Shown: positions 44,979-54,482, counted from the stretch's first letter. The stretch is DNA of 64,000 bases from Sphingobacterium griseoflavum (GCF_014653155.1 NZ_BNAF01000014.1:37304-101303), one strand, 5' to 3'. The notes: generated by a model from the sequence alone, not told the origin. Translations and numbers: made by a program.

Positions 44979-46781
44979 ATGAAACTTTCAAAAATAACAT
45001 ATGCTTTGGTCGCTTTATCCTTGTCTTTCACAGGATGTGATAAATTTTTAGATCGGCCGCCGCTGACCACGGAGCAAGATGAAACAGCTTGGGTAACAGA
45101 AGATAATGTTCGCCTATATGCAAATAAGTTCTTGCCGGAATTCTTTGTAGGTTATAATACGACTTTCACAACAACATCAGCCCCTTTGCTGGGATTCACG
45201 TTAAGTGATGACGTACTATCCTTAGGCAATCAGAATAATTTTACGCGATCCGTACCGATCAGTTCTATTTGGAGCTATAGCAATATCCGATCGGCCAATG
45301 TCATGGCTGATCGTGTTGAAAACAGGATGGCAACAATCCTTTCGGACGAGGCCAAGCAACATTGGTTGGGAGTTGCCAAGTTCTACCGAGCTTGGCGTTA
45401 CGCTCAGCTTGTGTTTACATATGGAGACGTTCCCTATTACGACTATCCAGTGAGCGATACTGATTTAGATGCGCTTTATAAACCGAGAGACCAGCGCGAT
45501 TTGGTGATGGATGGGGTATTCGAAGATCTTACATTTGCCATGGAAAATGTAAGATTAAACGATGGCGACCAAAGTTTGAATCGATATGTGGTAGCGGGTA
45601 TAGTTGCGCGTATCGCACTACAGGAAGGGACTTGGCAGAAATATTATTATGAAAATAATGGACGGGCACAACGGTTTCTAGAAATTGCTAAATCTGCGGC
45701 CGATTTTCTTATTAATAGCGGCCGTTATGATATCGTAACCGAGTATCGTGCGCTGTTTACTTCTGAAAGCCTCAAGGATAATAAAGATTGCGTATTCTAT
45801 CGACATTATGACGAAGCGATAGCGGTGCAACACTCGATAGCAACCTACTCGAATTTAAGAGAAACATTGGCTATAGGACCAACCACAGACCTCTTGAAAT
45901 CGTATTTGTGTAACGATGGATTGGTTTGGGAGAATTCGCCGCTGGCTGATGCGAGAAAGTTTGATCTGGCAAGCATGATCAAAACAAGAGATCCCCGCTT
46001 TGAGGCTACGTTTCACAGAAATCCTTCTGCGCTAAACCGGGCTTCCTTATTCTATATCACGAAATTTTTGCCTAGGAATATTGAGTCTATTCACGAAAAC
46101 CCTGCGAATTCACCCGTAGTAAACTTCACATCTAATCGTAATACGACCGATTATCCCGTATTACGTTATGCCGAGGTGTTACTAAATTGGATCGAGGCAA
46201 AAGCGGAGCTCGCGACGTTTGGTGGAGCGGCTGTGAATCAGGAAGATATCGATAAAAGCATTAATAAAATCAGAAGGCGTCCGATTGCTGCAGAAGCTGC
46301 AGCTAGAGGGGTTCAAAAGACGGCAGATTTACTTTTGGTTAGCATTCCTTCCGATCCGCAACGCGATATAACGGTAAGTCCTTTGCTTTGGGAAATACGC
46401 CGTGAACGCCGTATGGAGTTTGCATTCGAGTACTCTCGAATTGCGGATTTAGAGCGTTGGAAGAAATTGGAATACATGGATACACAAATGAATCCTGATT
46501 TGCTGTCGGGTGGTTGGGTGAATTTTCAAGCACAGTTGCCTGCATTGATCAATGCTGATTTGGGTGTGGTGTCTACCGATGGTAACTATGTTCCATACAA
46601 TGGATCCAATGCCGCTTTGATGAACGGATTTTACAGGCATCGAAGCAATGCTGACCGGTTGCCGTTTATAAATCAGGTAAATATAAATCCGTATTTATCG
46701 CCCGTTGGACGCAACCAGATTGATGACTATGCTTCGCGGGGCTATGTACTGCAACAAACACAAGGATGGCCACAAAACTAA
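44979..46781 (+). CDS. SusD/RagB family lipoprotein, pair 2
   Basis: The 600-residue protein has lipoprotein signal YALVALSLSFTGC and then DKFLDRPPLTTEQDETAW, the classic SusD start. It keeps typical SusD helices (FYRAWRYAQLVFTYGDVPYY near 133), VLRYAEVLLNWIEAKAEL and SPLLWEIRRERRMEFAFE near 467, and ends with the usual DPIP-like region altered. It is an outer-surface glycan-binding partner of the upstream SusC (15-nt gap). It is paralogous to the SusD at 59840. Confidence 0.93.
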   Translation: MKLSKITYALVALSLSFTGCDKFLDRPPLTTEQDETAWVTEDNVRLYANKFLPEFFVGYNTTFTTTSAPLLGFTLSDDVLSLGNQNNFTRSVPISSIWSYSNIRSANVMADRVENRMATILSDEAKQHWLGVAKFYRAWRYAQLVFTYGDVPYYDYPVSDTDLDALYKPRDQRDLVMDGVFEDLTFAMENVRLNDGDQSLNRYVVAGIVARIALQEGTWQKYYYENNGRAQRFLEIAKSAADFLINSGRYDIVTEYRALFTSESLKDNKDCVFYRHYDEAIAVQHSIATYSNLRETLAIGPTTDLLKSYLCNDGLVWENSPLADARKFDLASMIKTRDPRFEATFHRNPSALNRASLFYITKFLPRNIESIHENPANSPVVNFTSNRNTTDYPVLRYAEVLLNWIEAKAELATFGGAAVNQEDIDKSINKIRRRPIAAEAAARGVQKTADLLLVSIPSDPQRDITVSPLLWEIRRERRMEFAFEYSRIADLERWKKLEYMDTQMNPDLLSGGWVNFQAQLPALINADLGVVSTDGNYVPYNGSNAALMNGFYRHRSNADRLPFINQVNINPYLSPVGRNQIDDYASRGYVLQQTQGWPQN

Positions 46782-46801
46782 ATTCCATATTATTAAACTG
46801 A

Positions 46802-48244
46802 ATGAAGATGAAAAATAAGATCCTGATAAAGAGCAATATCACATCAAAATGGCTGCTATGGAGTGCGCTCATCCTGATGTTGACGGGATGTAAAGACGAT
46901 TTTCCCGAGAATGTAGTGTCGGATAAGTCGACGCAGCTCTCTTCGATACGAATAACAAACGCTGGCGCTGCCGGAACAGAGACGGTAGAGGGGGTGATCG
47001 ACGAGGATCGCAAAACCATCTCTTTTCCACGAATAGATCCCGAAACGAATTTCGATCAAATTCGATTTGAAGCAGTTATGTCTGATGGCGCAAAATTGGA
47101 CAAGGAAAGCTACACTTTTCCATTTGTAGATGGTGATTCCGAAAAGACGATTGTCGTTAAAGTAACGAATTCGCCAAGGTACAAAGAGTATTTTGTGACC
47201 TTACGTTTGCGAATACCGGTTTTCGGTGCTGACGTGGCAAAGCGTAAAACATTTGATTTTACGAATAATGAGTTGGGAAATCCCATTTACGAAACATTTG
47301 TATCGGCGCTTACTAGGGGGTCTGGATTTGATGGAGAGCATGTGTTGATCGTTACTAGACATGCTGCTGGCTCACATTTGCTGAAAGTAAGTGATCTGCG
47401 CAACGGTGTCGCGAACAAGATACCGCTTAACCTGACCGGTGTGTCCCAAGGGACTTTTGCCGTATCAGTGGGAGATATCGTGAACGGACATACTTATGTT
47501 GCCAATCTTTCCGGCAATACGGCCGCAAGTCCGTTAAAGATTTACCATTGGACAGACCCAAGCGCTGCACCAGACGTTATTGCAAATATTAATGTTGGTA
47601 CAATTCCGGGTGCAGGGGTACGGCATGGCGATAACTTCACGATCAATTTGGATGATTCCGGAAACGGGTACATTTTCTTCGGTGACAATGCAGGCACCAA
47701 GGTATTGAGACTGAGCGTGGCAAATTACACTGCGGTTGGCGATCCTTTGGTGATCACATCGACTGTAAATGTGGGATCATGGAGTTCCTTCACGCGAGTG
47801 GGAAACACAGACAATTATTTGTTTACCGGACATGATGCACCTATTATGGTCGTTAACAGTGCGGGGGCCTTAACGCACACCTTGGGGCGGACGGCAATAC
47901 CTATCCGTAGTTCAGCAGCTCGTGTTATTGAATTCAACGGAGAACGATATTTACTGACAACGACAGCGGCACGCACCGGTTCAGAGGGAACCGTCATGTA
48001 CCTTTATGATATTACTCGTGGAGCTAACATTGTCGATGCATTGACAGCGTTCGAGCAATCCGAAAGAAGGCCCTTGTTGGAATATTCTTTCCTCGGACCA
48101 GCGAACACCTCTCCTTCCACCCAGACTGGATGGGCTGTTGTGAAAGATGATGCCGGGAACGATGAGACCTTATTGATTTACTCTGGAGCGAGCGATGCAG
48201 GGTTTGTCGTTATGGAAATCCCGAAAAAGGAACTCGAAGATTAA
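46802..48244 (+). CDS. DUF4623-like beta-propeller lipoprotein
   Basis: The 480-residue protein has a lipoprotein signal (LLWSALILMLTGC). An N-terminal DUF5018-like beta sandwich (about 40-140) is followed by a larger beta-rich domain with repeated GNTD/GDNAG turns. The whole resembles DUF4623 proteins that accompany SusCD pairs; I am moderately sure of the family. Probably a surface accessory glycan-binding protein. It starts 20 nt after susD pair 2 and precedes a GHL10 gene with an intervening hairpin. No catalytic motif is visible. Confidence 0.72.
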   Translation: MKMKNKILIKSNITSKWLLWSALILMLTGCKDDFPENVVSDKSTQLSSIRITNAGAAGTETVEGVIDEDRKTISFPRIDPETNFDQIRFEAVMSDGAKLDKESYTFPFVDGDSEKTIVVKVTNSPRYKEYFVTLRLRIPVFGADVAKRKTFDFTNNELGNPIYETFVSALTRGSGFDGEHVLIVTRHAAGSHLLKVSDLRNGVANKIPLNLTGVSQGTFAVSVGDIVNGHTYVANLSGNTAASPLKIYHWTDPSAAPDVIANINVGTIPGAGVRHGDNFTINLDDSGNGYIFFGDNAGTKVLRLSVANYTAVGDPLVITSTVNVGSWSSFTRVGNTDNYLFTGHDAPIMVVNSAGALTHTLGRTAIPIRSSAARVIEFNGERYLLTTTAARTGSEGTVMYLYDITRGANIVDALTAFEQSERRPLLEYSFLGPANTSPSTQTGWAVVKDDAGNDETLLIYSGASDAGFVVMEIPKKELED

Positions 48245-48265
48245 TGATAAAATAATGATAAAAAA

Positions 48266-48299
48266 AGGGCAAGGTCGTTCAGGTAGCGATGCTTGCCCT
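48266..48299 (+). other. Intra-operon stem-loop
   Basis: AGGGCAAG (48266-48273) pairs with CTTGCCCT (48292-48299), with an inner TCG/CGA pairing. A-rich sequence precedes it and no U tract follows, so it looks like an RNA processing or stabilising element between the DUF4623 gene and GHL10 copy 2, not a terminator. Confidence 0.55.
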
Positions 48300-48339
48300 A
48301 TCATGTCTAGCCTGATCGTTGACCATAAAGAAAGATACC

Positions 48340-49791
48340 ATGAAAACGAAATTTTTTATAATAGCTTGCTCCATTGCCGTGCTATGGATAAGTGGATGTA
48401 GCAAAACGTCGGACACGATAACACCGGAGCCAGAGCCGGCGGAAGGCGAACAAACCATGCTATTCCCGAAGAAAGAGATGCGTGCCGTATGGGTGACAAC
48501 GGCTTGGGGGTTGGATTGGCCTATAGGAGATTATACCGAGTCGGGTCAGAAGCGGAAGTACATAGAATATTTGGATAAATTTAAGCAGATGAATATTAAT
48601 GCTATCTTTTTTCAGGTACGGGCTATGGGCGATGCGTATTACAATTCAAACTATGAGCCGTGGAGTGCGTCTCTAACGGGCTCCAGAGGGAGCGGCCCAA
48701 ATTACGATGTGCTAAAATTCTTAATCGATGAAGCGCATGCCCGGGGGATCGAATTCCATGCCTGGATGAATCCTTATCGCATTGCCACACGCGCTGGGAC
48801 AGAAACTGCCTACCCTGCATTACACCCCTCCATTGACGCAAGTTGGGTAGTCAGCCATGAAAAGATACAAATCTATAATCCGGCGCGCCCAGAAGTAAGG
48901 GAGCGAATCGTCGATATCGTAAGAGAGTTGCTAACCAAATATCCCGTTGATGGATTGCATTTAGACGATTATTTTTATCCAGACCCGACATCGGCAGGCA
49001 CGATGGTTTCCGATCAGCAAGATTACCAGACATATGGATCTGGTTTTGGGACTATCCAGGCCTGGCGAAGGGATAACGTAGATAAAGCCATACAAGGAAT
49101 TCATCAAGCAGTGGTCAGTACACGACCGGAAGTTGTTTTCTCCATATCACCAGCCGCAAATAAGGACTACAATTTTAATACATTATACGCAGATTTGGGA
49201 AAATGGTGTCAACAGGGGTGGGTTGATTTGCTTATTCCACAGCTCTATCAAGAGATTGGAAATAGCGCGAATAATTTTCAAACGAACTTATCAATCTGGG
49301 CGCAATACAACTACAGTGCTGCGTTGGTGATTGGCCATGGCCTATATAGATTTGGCGATGCCAGTCAGCCAGCAGCATTTCAGAGCACGCAGGAATTGGA
49401 AAGGCAATTCAATTTGACGAAACTGAATAAAAAGGTCGTCGGAAGTGCAATGTATAGCGCCAAATATATCCTTGATAATAAAATTGGGATAACGGATAAG
49501 CTCAGTGCATTATATGCAAACCCTGGGGTCATTCCGTTTATGGGGAGAGCCGTCGCGGCAGCTCCGACAATCCCTGGGTCGCTAAGCATATCTAATGATA
49601 GATTAAGTTGGACGAACACATCAGGTCGGTCTGTGGTTTACCGATTCGCGGATTTGGTGTCAGAAGGTCAGGTTGTTGCTATCACCAGCGATAATTCGAT
49701 CCCATTAAACCAGCCGGGTTTCTATGTGGTTACTGCGCTGAATCCGGATAATCAGGAAAGTACGTCGAGTAAACCGATAGCATTTCAGTAA
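48340..49791 (+). CDS. GHL10 (DUF187) glycosyl hydrolase-like lipoprotein, copy 2
   Basis: The 483-residue protein has signal FIIACSIAVLWISGC. It shares GHL10 motifs with copy 1: MRAVWVTTAWGLDWP near 48, FFQVRAMGDAYYNSNYEPW near 88, EFHAWMNPYRI, VDGLHLDDYFYPD and VDLLIPQLYQEI. The C-terminus is a short beta domain. It probably cleaves glycan strands as the DigH relative does. A TTG frame opens at 48319, but ATG 48340 starts the signal peptide. It lies in the SusCD pair 2 unit, 8 nt before the phosphoesterase fusion. Confidence 0.86.
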   Translation: MKTKFFIIACSIAVLWISGCSKTSDTITPEPEPAEGEQTMLFPKKEMRAVWVTTAWGLDWPIGDYTESGQKRKYIEYLDKFKQMNINAIFFQVRAMGDAYYNSNYEPWSASLTGSRGSGPNYDVLKFLIDEAHARGIEFHAWMNPYRIATRAGTETAYPALHPSIDASWVVSHEKIQIYNPARPEVRERIVDIVRELLTKYPVDGLHLDDYFYPDPTSAGTMVSDQQDYQTYGSGFGTIQAWRRDNVDKAIQGIHQAVVSTRPEVVFSISPAANKDYNFNTLYADLGKWCQQGWVDLLIPQLYQEIGNSANNFQTNLSIWAQYNYSAALVIGHGLYRFGDASQPAAFQSTQELERQFNLTKLNKKVVGSAMYSAKYILDNKIGITDKLSALYANPGVIPFMGRAVAAAPTIPGSLSISNDRLSWTNTSGRSVVYRFADLVSEGQVVAITSDNSIPLNQPGFYVVTALNPDNQESTSSKPIAFQ

Positions 49792-49799
49792 GTATCGTT

Positions 49800-51689
49800 A
49801 TGGCTTTTAGTAGATTGTCTACAATATATTTCTTTTGGAGCGTCACGATTGCGTGCTACCTGTTGGCGGGAATACCAAAATGGGCATGTGCACAGCAGCC
49901 GTTTAAATTTGCACAGGTCACGGATACGCATGTGGGGGGAGCTACGGGAGCGGAAGACCTGCGACGCACTGTCCGAGATCTTAACCAACAGCAGGACTTA
50001 GATTTCGTGATCTTGTCGGGTGATGTCACTGAATTTGGTTCAGATGATGAGCTCCAATTGGCCAAACAGATTTTAGACAGTCTGCACTTGCCTTTGTATG
50101 TCATTCCGGGAAACCACGATAGCAACTGGTCCGAGAGTGGTGCAAATTCTTTTCGAAAGGTTTTCGGCGGGGAGACCTTCTTCTTCCGGCATAAAGGATT
50201 TATGTTCTTGGGAACAGCTTCTGGCCCAAACATGCGTATGGGACCAGGGCAGGTTCCACGGGAAAATCTCGTTTGGATGGACTCCGTTTTCGCCGCCCAT
50301 CCGGATGTGGAAACACCGCTGATCTATATCAATCACTATCCACAGGATTCTTCGCTGAATAATTGGTATGAGGCGATTGATCGGCTTAAGCAACGCAATG
50401 TGCAGCTTATTCTCTGCGGACATGGGCATAACAACAAGTTATATGACTGGGAAGGTATCCCCGGTGTAATGGGGCGATCCAACCTACGGGCAAAAGATTC
50501 AGTTGGCGGTTACAATATCATATCGATAGCCGATGGGAAGGCTGTTTATCGCGTTCGGAAACCATTAGTGGCCACAAACGAATCCTGGTTACAGGTGGAT
50601 TTGCGCAATCACGGGTTCGCACAAGAAACGACAACCTTTAAAAGACCAGATTACTCGGTCAATGAAAAATATAAAGATCAAGTAGCTGCCGTATGGCGAT
50701 ATGAGGACGGGTCCGATTTGGGCGCTGGTTTTGCAGCATACAAACGGTTGTTGATCACCGGTAACACCAGCGGGTTGGTTTATGCGATCGACAGTGAAAC
50801 AGGTAAAAAAATTTGGACGTATAACACCGGTGGAAAGGTCTACGCTACCCCAGCTGTTTGGCGGGGAGTAGTCGTTGTAGGTTCTTCGGATGGTTATATT
50901 TACGGGCTCCGTGCAAGAGATGGAAAGGAAAAATGGCGCCTTAAGGCGGATAAGGCTGTGCTTGGAAGTCCTGCTATAGCGGACGGGACAGCGTTCATCG
51001 GTTCTTCGGACGGTATTTTTCGTGCGATTGATGTTTCTTCTGGTCAGCTTAAATGGACTTTTGACAAAGTTAGTGGATACGTATCCGCAAAGCCGACGCT
51101 GCACGGCAATTTAGTTATTTTCGGTTCTTGGGGCAATGGTTTTTATGCATTAGACCAACGCAGTGGGCAGCTGGTATGGAGCTGGAATAATGGGAGTTCA
51201 AGTCGTATGTTGTCTGCGGCGGCCTGCTATCCGGTGGTTGTGCATAATCGCGTTTTCGTTGTGGCACCCGATCGATATATGACATGCCTTGATGTTCATA
51301 GCGGAAAGGTTATATGGCGTGAAAAAATGCCTGATATACGCGTGCGGGAGTCCATGGGATTGTCTCGAGATCATAAGTATATCTATGTGAAAACAATGGA
51401 CGGCAACTTGCTGGGCATAGCTGCACAGGCAGATGAAATGCGCATTGCTTGGCGCTCGAACTTGCAGCTTCCGTATGAATTAAATCCGACAGCGATCGAA
51501 ACTCTTGGGAGGCAGGTGCTTGTTCCGAGCCATTCAGGATTATTGTCGGGCGTTGATGCGGCAAGCGGAAATTTGCTTTGGCAATATAAGATCTCCAACA
51601 CGATGATCAATCCGATCTATACCATGAAAGGGAAGTACATGGTCATCTCATCGATGGATGGAAGTATCGTCAAGCTAAAATTAAGGTAA
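49800..51689 (+). CDS. Exported metallophosphoesterase fused to a PQQ-like beta-propeller
   Basis: The 629-residue protein has a signal peptide (FFWSVTIACYLLAG, mature after CAQQ). Residues about 35-260 form a calcineurin-like phosphoesterase: VTDTHVGG, LSGDVTEFG, IPGNHDS, INHYPQD, CGHGHNN. Residues about 300-625 form an eight-blade PQQ-type propeller (YAIDSETGKKIWTYNTGG, YGLRARDGKEKW, RAIDVSSGQLKW and others). Likely periplasmic or surface phosphatase with a binding propeller; whether it binds PQQ is unknown. It ends the susC2-to-phosphoesterase unit. Confidence 0.85.
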   Translation: MAFSRLSTIYFFWSVTIACYLLAGIPKWACAQQPFKFAQVTDTHVGGATGAEDLRRTVRDLNQQQDLDFVILSGDVTEFGSDDELQLAKQILDSLHLPLYVIPGNHDSNWSESGANSFRKVFGGETFFFRHKGFMFLGTASGPNMRMGPGQVPRENLVWMDSVFAAHPDVETPLIYINHYPQDSSLNNWYEAIDRLKQRNVQLILCGHGHNNKLYDWEGIPGVMGRSNLRAKDSVGGYNIISIADGKAVYRVRKPLVATNESWLQVDLRNHGFAQETTTFKRPDYSVNEKYKDQVAAVWRYEDGSDLGAGFAAYKRLLITGNTSGLVYAIDSETGKKIWTYNTGGKVYATPAVWRGVVVVGSSDGYIYGLRARDGKEKWRLKADKAVLGSPAIADGTAFIGSSDGIFRAIDVSSGQLKWTFDKVSGYVSAKPTLHGNLVIFGSWGNGFYALDQRSGQLVWSWNNGSSSRMLSAAACYPVVVHNRVFVVAPDRYMTCLDVHSGKVIWREKMPDIRVRESMGLSRDHKYIYVKTMDGNLLGIAAQADEMRIAWRSNLQLPYELNPTAIETLGRQVLVPSHSGLLSGVDAASGNLLWQYKISNTMINPIYTMKGKYMVISSMDGSIVKLKLR

Positions 51690-51830
51690 ATATGCTGTAC
51701 ATCTGTCTATTGGACAGTTTCGTTCAGGATCCGAGCCTTCCATTCCTAGCTGAATTTGTGCATAGCGTAATTTGATAGCAAAAAAATTACTTTTTTTCTG
51801 AGGTCAATTACAAATGCCTATAAATTTATC

Positions 51831-51838
51831 TATGTTTG
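51831..51838 (+). promoter_or_regulatory. Possible -7 element upstream of murQ
   Basis: TATGTTTG is an exact TAnnTTTG match 132 nt before the murQ ATG. The rest of the 51690-51970 gap shows only a weak CTGTC/GACAG hairpin at 51703-51717. Confidence 0.28.
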
Positions 51839-51970
51839 ATATGGAATATCAATGGATAACCAATAGCATGTTGAACGGGTACAGGGGAAAAATAAAAAAG
51901 GGTTGCGTTTTTGTGCGTCTTTCAATTTGAAATTCGCATATTTGTATGGTTGTAGAATTTGCTTTTTAAT

Positions 51971-52786
51971 ATGATACGAGTTACGGAAAAGGAGTCTAAT
52001 TATCAGGACTTGGATAAAATGTCTGTTCATGATCTTTTAACAAACATGAACAAGGAAGATAGATCGGTACCCCTCGCGGTGGAAAAAGCAATTCCACAAC
52101 TGGAGGAGCTGGTGTCCATCACGGTGGAAAAGATGAGTCAGGGAGGTCGTTTATTCTACATCGGCGCTGGCACAAGCGGGCGTCTCGGCATTTTGGATGC
52201 CTCGGAATGTCCGCCAACTTTCGGCGTGCCATTTGATTGGGTTATTGGCCTTATTGCAGGAGGCGACCAGGCAATAAGAAAGGCTGTAGAATTTGCGGAG
52301 GACGATCAGGAACAGGCATGGGTGGATATGCAGGAGTATGGCATGAGCAAGAACGACGTCGTCATTGGCATTGCGGCTTCTGGAACTACACCCTATGTTA
52401 TCGGGGGCCTTAGCCGTGCGAATAAAGAAGGGATGATTACAGGATGTATCGTTTGCAACAGTGGCTCGCCCATTGCAGAGGTGGCCCAGTATCCAGTCGA
52501 AGTCGTCGTTGGCCCGGAGTTCGTGACCGGATCTACCCGAATGAAATCAGGAACTGCCCAAAAACTGGTGCTTAATATGTTGAGCACGGCCGTGATGATT
52601 CGATTGGGACGCGTGAAGGGCAACAAAATGGTGGATATGCAACTATCAAACATCAAATTGGTGGCGCGTGGCGTGCGGATGGTAATGGATGAAACCGGCG
52701 CCGACGAGGAGACCGCTACATTATTGCTCGAACGTTACGGTAATGTTCGTGAAGCCATCGAAAACAGCCGCGCTTACAAAGCGTAA
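51971..52786 (+). CDS. murQ: N-acetylmuramic acid 6-phosphate etherase
   Basis: The 271-residue SIS-domain lyase splits D-lactate from MurNAc-6-P to give GlcNAc-6-P. Motifs: RLFYIGAGTSGRLGILDASE near 54-73 (sugar-phosphate loop), ECPPTFG, GIAASGTTPYVIGGL near 135, and GPEFVTGSTRMKSGTAQKL near 178. It is slightly shorter than the E. coli enzyme at the C-terminus. ATG 51971 is preferred over a TTG 12 nt upstream. The symporter gene follows 60 nt later. Its product is the substrate of NagA (31392-32510). Confidence 0.95.
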   Translation: MIRVTEKESNYQDLDKMSVHDLLTNMNKEDRSVPLAVEKAIPQLEELVSITVEKMSQGGRLFYIGAGTSGRLGILDASECPPTFGVPFDWVIGLIAGGDQAIRKAVEFAEDDQEQAWVDMQEYGMSKNDVVIGIAASGTTPYVIGGLSRANKEGMITGCIVCNSGSPIAEVAQYPVEVVVGPEFVTGSTRMKSGTAQKLVLNMLSTAVMIRLGRVKGNKMVDMQLSNIKLVARGVRMVMDETGADEETATLLLERYGNVREAIENSRAYKA

Positions 52787-52846
52787 ACGCGGCAGCACAT
52801 TGCACTATTGTAAACCTACTGATCACAATTTCCTACTCAATCCAAC

Positions 52847-54334
52847 ATGTCACCCTACATACTACTGACCTTTTTATTTGTTTATTTTGGACTGCTCTTG
52901 GCCGTTTCTTATTTTACATCGAGAAACGCTTCGGATAATGCTACTTTTTTTGTGGCTAACCGTAACTCCAAATGGTATATGGTTGCTTTCGGCATGATTG
53001 GTACAGCGCTTTCCGGTGTGACTTTCATATCCGTTCCTGGCGCCGTAGGAACGACAAATTTTAGCTATTTTCAATTTGTGCTGGGCAACGCATTAGGTTT
53101 TTTGGTCATCGCATATGTCTTGCTACCACTTTATTACCGCATGAACCTAACCTCGATCTACACCTATTTGGAGGAGCGTTTGGGGCATAAGAGCTACAAA
53201 ACAGGAGCGATGATCTTTTTGGTATCACGTACGGTGGGCTCGGCATTTCGGCTGTATCTCGTGGCCATCATTCTTCAAAAATTTATTTTTGACGCTTGGG
53301 AAGTTCCTTTTGGCATAACCGTAGCAGGGTGCCTGTTGTTGATTTGGCTTTATACAAACAAAGGCGGATTGAAGACCATTATCATTACAGACACCTTACA
53401 GACATTCTGTTTGCTATTGGCCGTAATTTTATCGATTTATTTTATGGCAGATGGTCTTGGCCTGTCGGTGCTGGATGCTTTCGAACGTGTGAAGGATAGC
53501 TCGTATGCACAAATTATAGTTTGGGAAGACCTGTTGGGGAACAAGAATCATTTTTGGAAACACGTGGTGGGCGGTGCGTTTGCAACAATAGCGATGACCG
53601 GTTTGGATCAGGATCTCATGCAGAAAAATTTAAGTATGCGCACGATTGGCGAAGCGCAAAAAAATATGCTCACTTTTACGTCCATATTCGTAGTGATCAA
53701 CCTTTTCTTTTTGGCTGTGGGTGCGCTGCTGTACATCTATGTTGCCGAAAAAGGAATTGACATTTCCATGCTGCGCACGCCGGATTACCTTTATCCAGAG
53801 ATTGCCTTACACCATCTTTCCCTAGCAGCGGGGATCATCTTTATGATGGGATTGACGGCCGCTACTTTTGCGACCACAGACTCGGCCCTCACGGCATTGA
53901 CCACGTCATATTGCGTAGACTTTTTGAATTTTAATAAAAAAGAGAATCCGAACGATCCCAAGTTGGTGCGGCAGCGAAATATCGTACATTTTGTTTTTAG
54001 TGTGGTGATGCTGCTGGTTATCCTCGTTTTCAGGTTGATCAACGACGATTCAGTCGTTACAGCGATATTCACGGCCGCAAGTTATACCTACGGACCTCTA
54101 TTGGGTTTATTTGCTTTCGGCATCCTGACCCGATATGAGGTGAAAGATCAATGGGTGCCGTATTTCTGTCTGTTATCGCCAGCAATTTGGTTTGCGCTGA
54201 ATACGTATTACATCGTTCCGAATACCGCCTATCGCATAGGTTTTGAGCTTATCGTGTACAATGGATTGACCACATTTATATTGCTTTGGGCAACATCACC
54301 AGGAAAGCTGGAAAAAGGAAGCCGTGTATTTTAG
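52847..54334 (+). CDS. Sodium:solute symporter family transporter, likely amino sugar
   Basis: The 495-residue membrane protein has about 13 hydrophobic segments of SSS type: ILLTFLFVYFGLLLAVSYF at the N-terminus, then IGTALSGVTFISVPGAVG near 56 and AMTGLDQDLMQKNLS near 246. DSALTALTTSYCVDF near 345 helps form the sodium site. It probably imports a sugar with sodium across the inner membrane. Position next to murQ makes MurNAc the leading candidate; in Tannerella forsythia a MurNAc transporter gene also sits with murQ. No sugar kinase adjoins it. Confidence 0.88.
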   Translation: MSPYILLTFLFVYFGLLLAVSYFTSRNASDNATFFVANRNSKWYMVAFGMIGTALSGVTFISVPGAVGTTNFSYFQFVLGNALGFLVIAYVLLPLYYRMNLTSIYTYLEERLGHKSYKTGAMIFLVSRTVGSAFRLYLVAIILQKFIFDAWEVPFGITVAGCLLLIWLYTNKGGLKTIIITDTLQTFCLLLAVILSIYFMADGLGLSVLDAFERVKDSSYAQIIVWEDLLGNKNHFWKHVVGGAFATIAMTGLDQDLMQKNLSMRTIGEAQKNMLTFTSIFVVINLFFLAVGALLYIYVAEKGIDISMLRTPDYLYPEIALHHLSLAAGIIFMMGLTAATFATTDSALTALTTSYCVDFLNFNKKENPNDPKLVRQRNIVHFVFSVVMLLVILVFRLINDDSVVTAIFTAASYTYGPLLGLFAFGILTRYEVKDQWVPYFCLLSPAIWFALNTYYIVPNTAYRIGFELIVYNGLTTFILLWATSPGKLEKGSRVF

Positions 54335-54353
54335 AATAATTTGTAAGATTCTT

Positions 54354-54382
54354 TTTGCAAATCCCTAAAAAATGTATCTTTG
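54354..54382 (+). promoter_or_regulatory. Promoter of tRNA-Val
   Basis: TTTG at 54354-54357, a 17-nt spacer, and TATCTTTG at 54375-54382 (exact TAnnTTTG), 25 nt before the mature tRNA 5' end. Confidence 0.6.
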
Positions 54383-54407
54383 TGCCACGCGAAGAAATTC
54401 GATAAAG

Positions 54408-54482
54408 GGGAAATTAGCTCAGCTGGTTTAGAGCACTACCTCGACAAGGTAGGGGTCACTGGTTCGAACCCAGTATTTCCCA
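54408..54482 (+). tRNA. tRNA-Val (anticodon GAC)
   Basis: All arms pair: acceptor GGGAAAT with ATTTCCC, D stem GCTC/GAGC, anticodon stem CTACC/GGTAG around loop TCGACAA (anticodon GAC at 54443-54445), T stem ACTGG/CCAGT with TTCGAAC loop. The discriminator base is A at 54482. CCA is not encoded. It reads valine GUC/GUU codons. Confidence 0.95.

Noticed and set aside
54408..54482. tRNA-Val as an integration site for a genomic island
   Set aside because: No integrase gene and no second copy of the tRNA 3' end seen within the window; the flanking genes fit the same locus.
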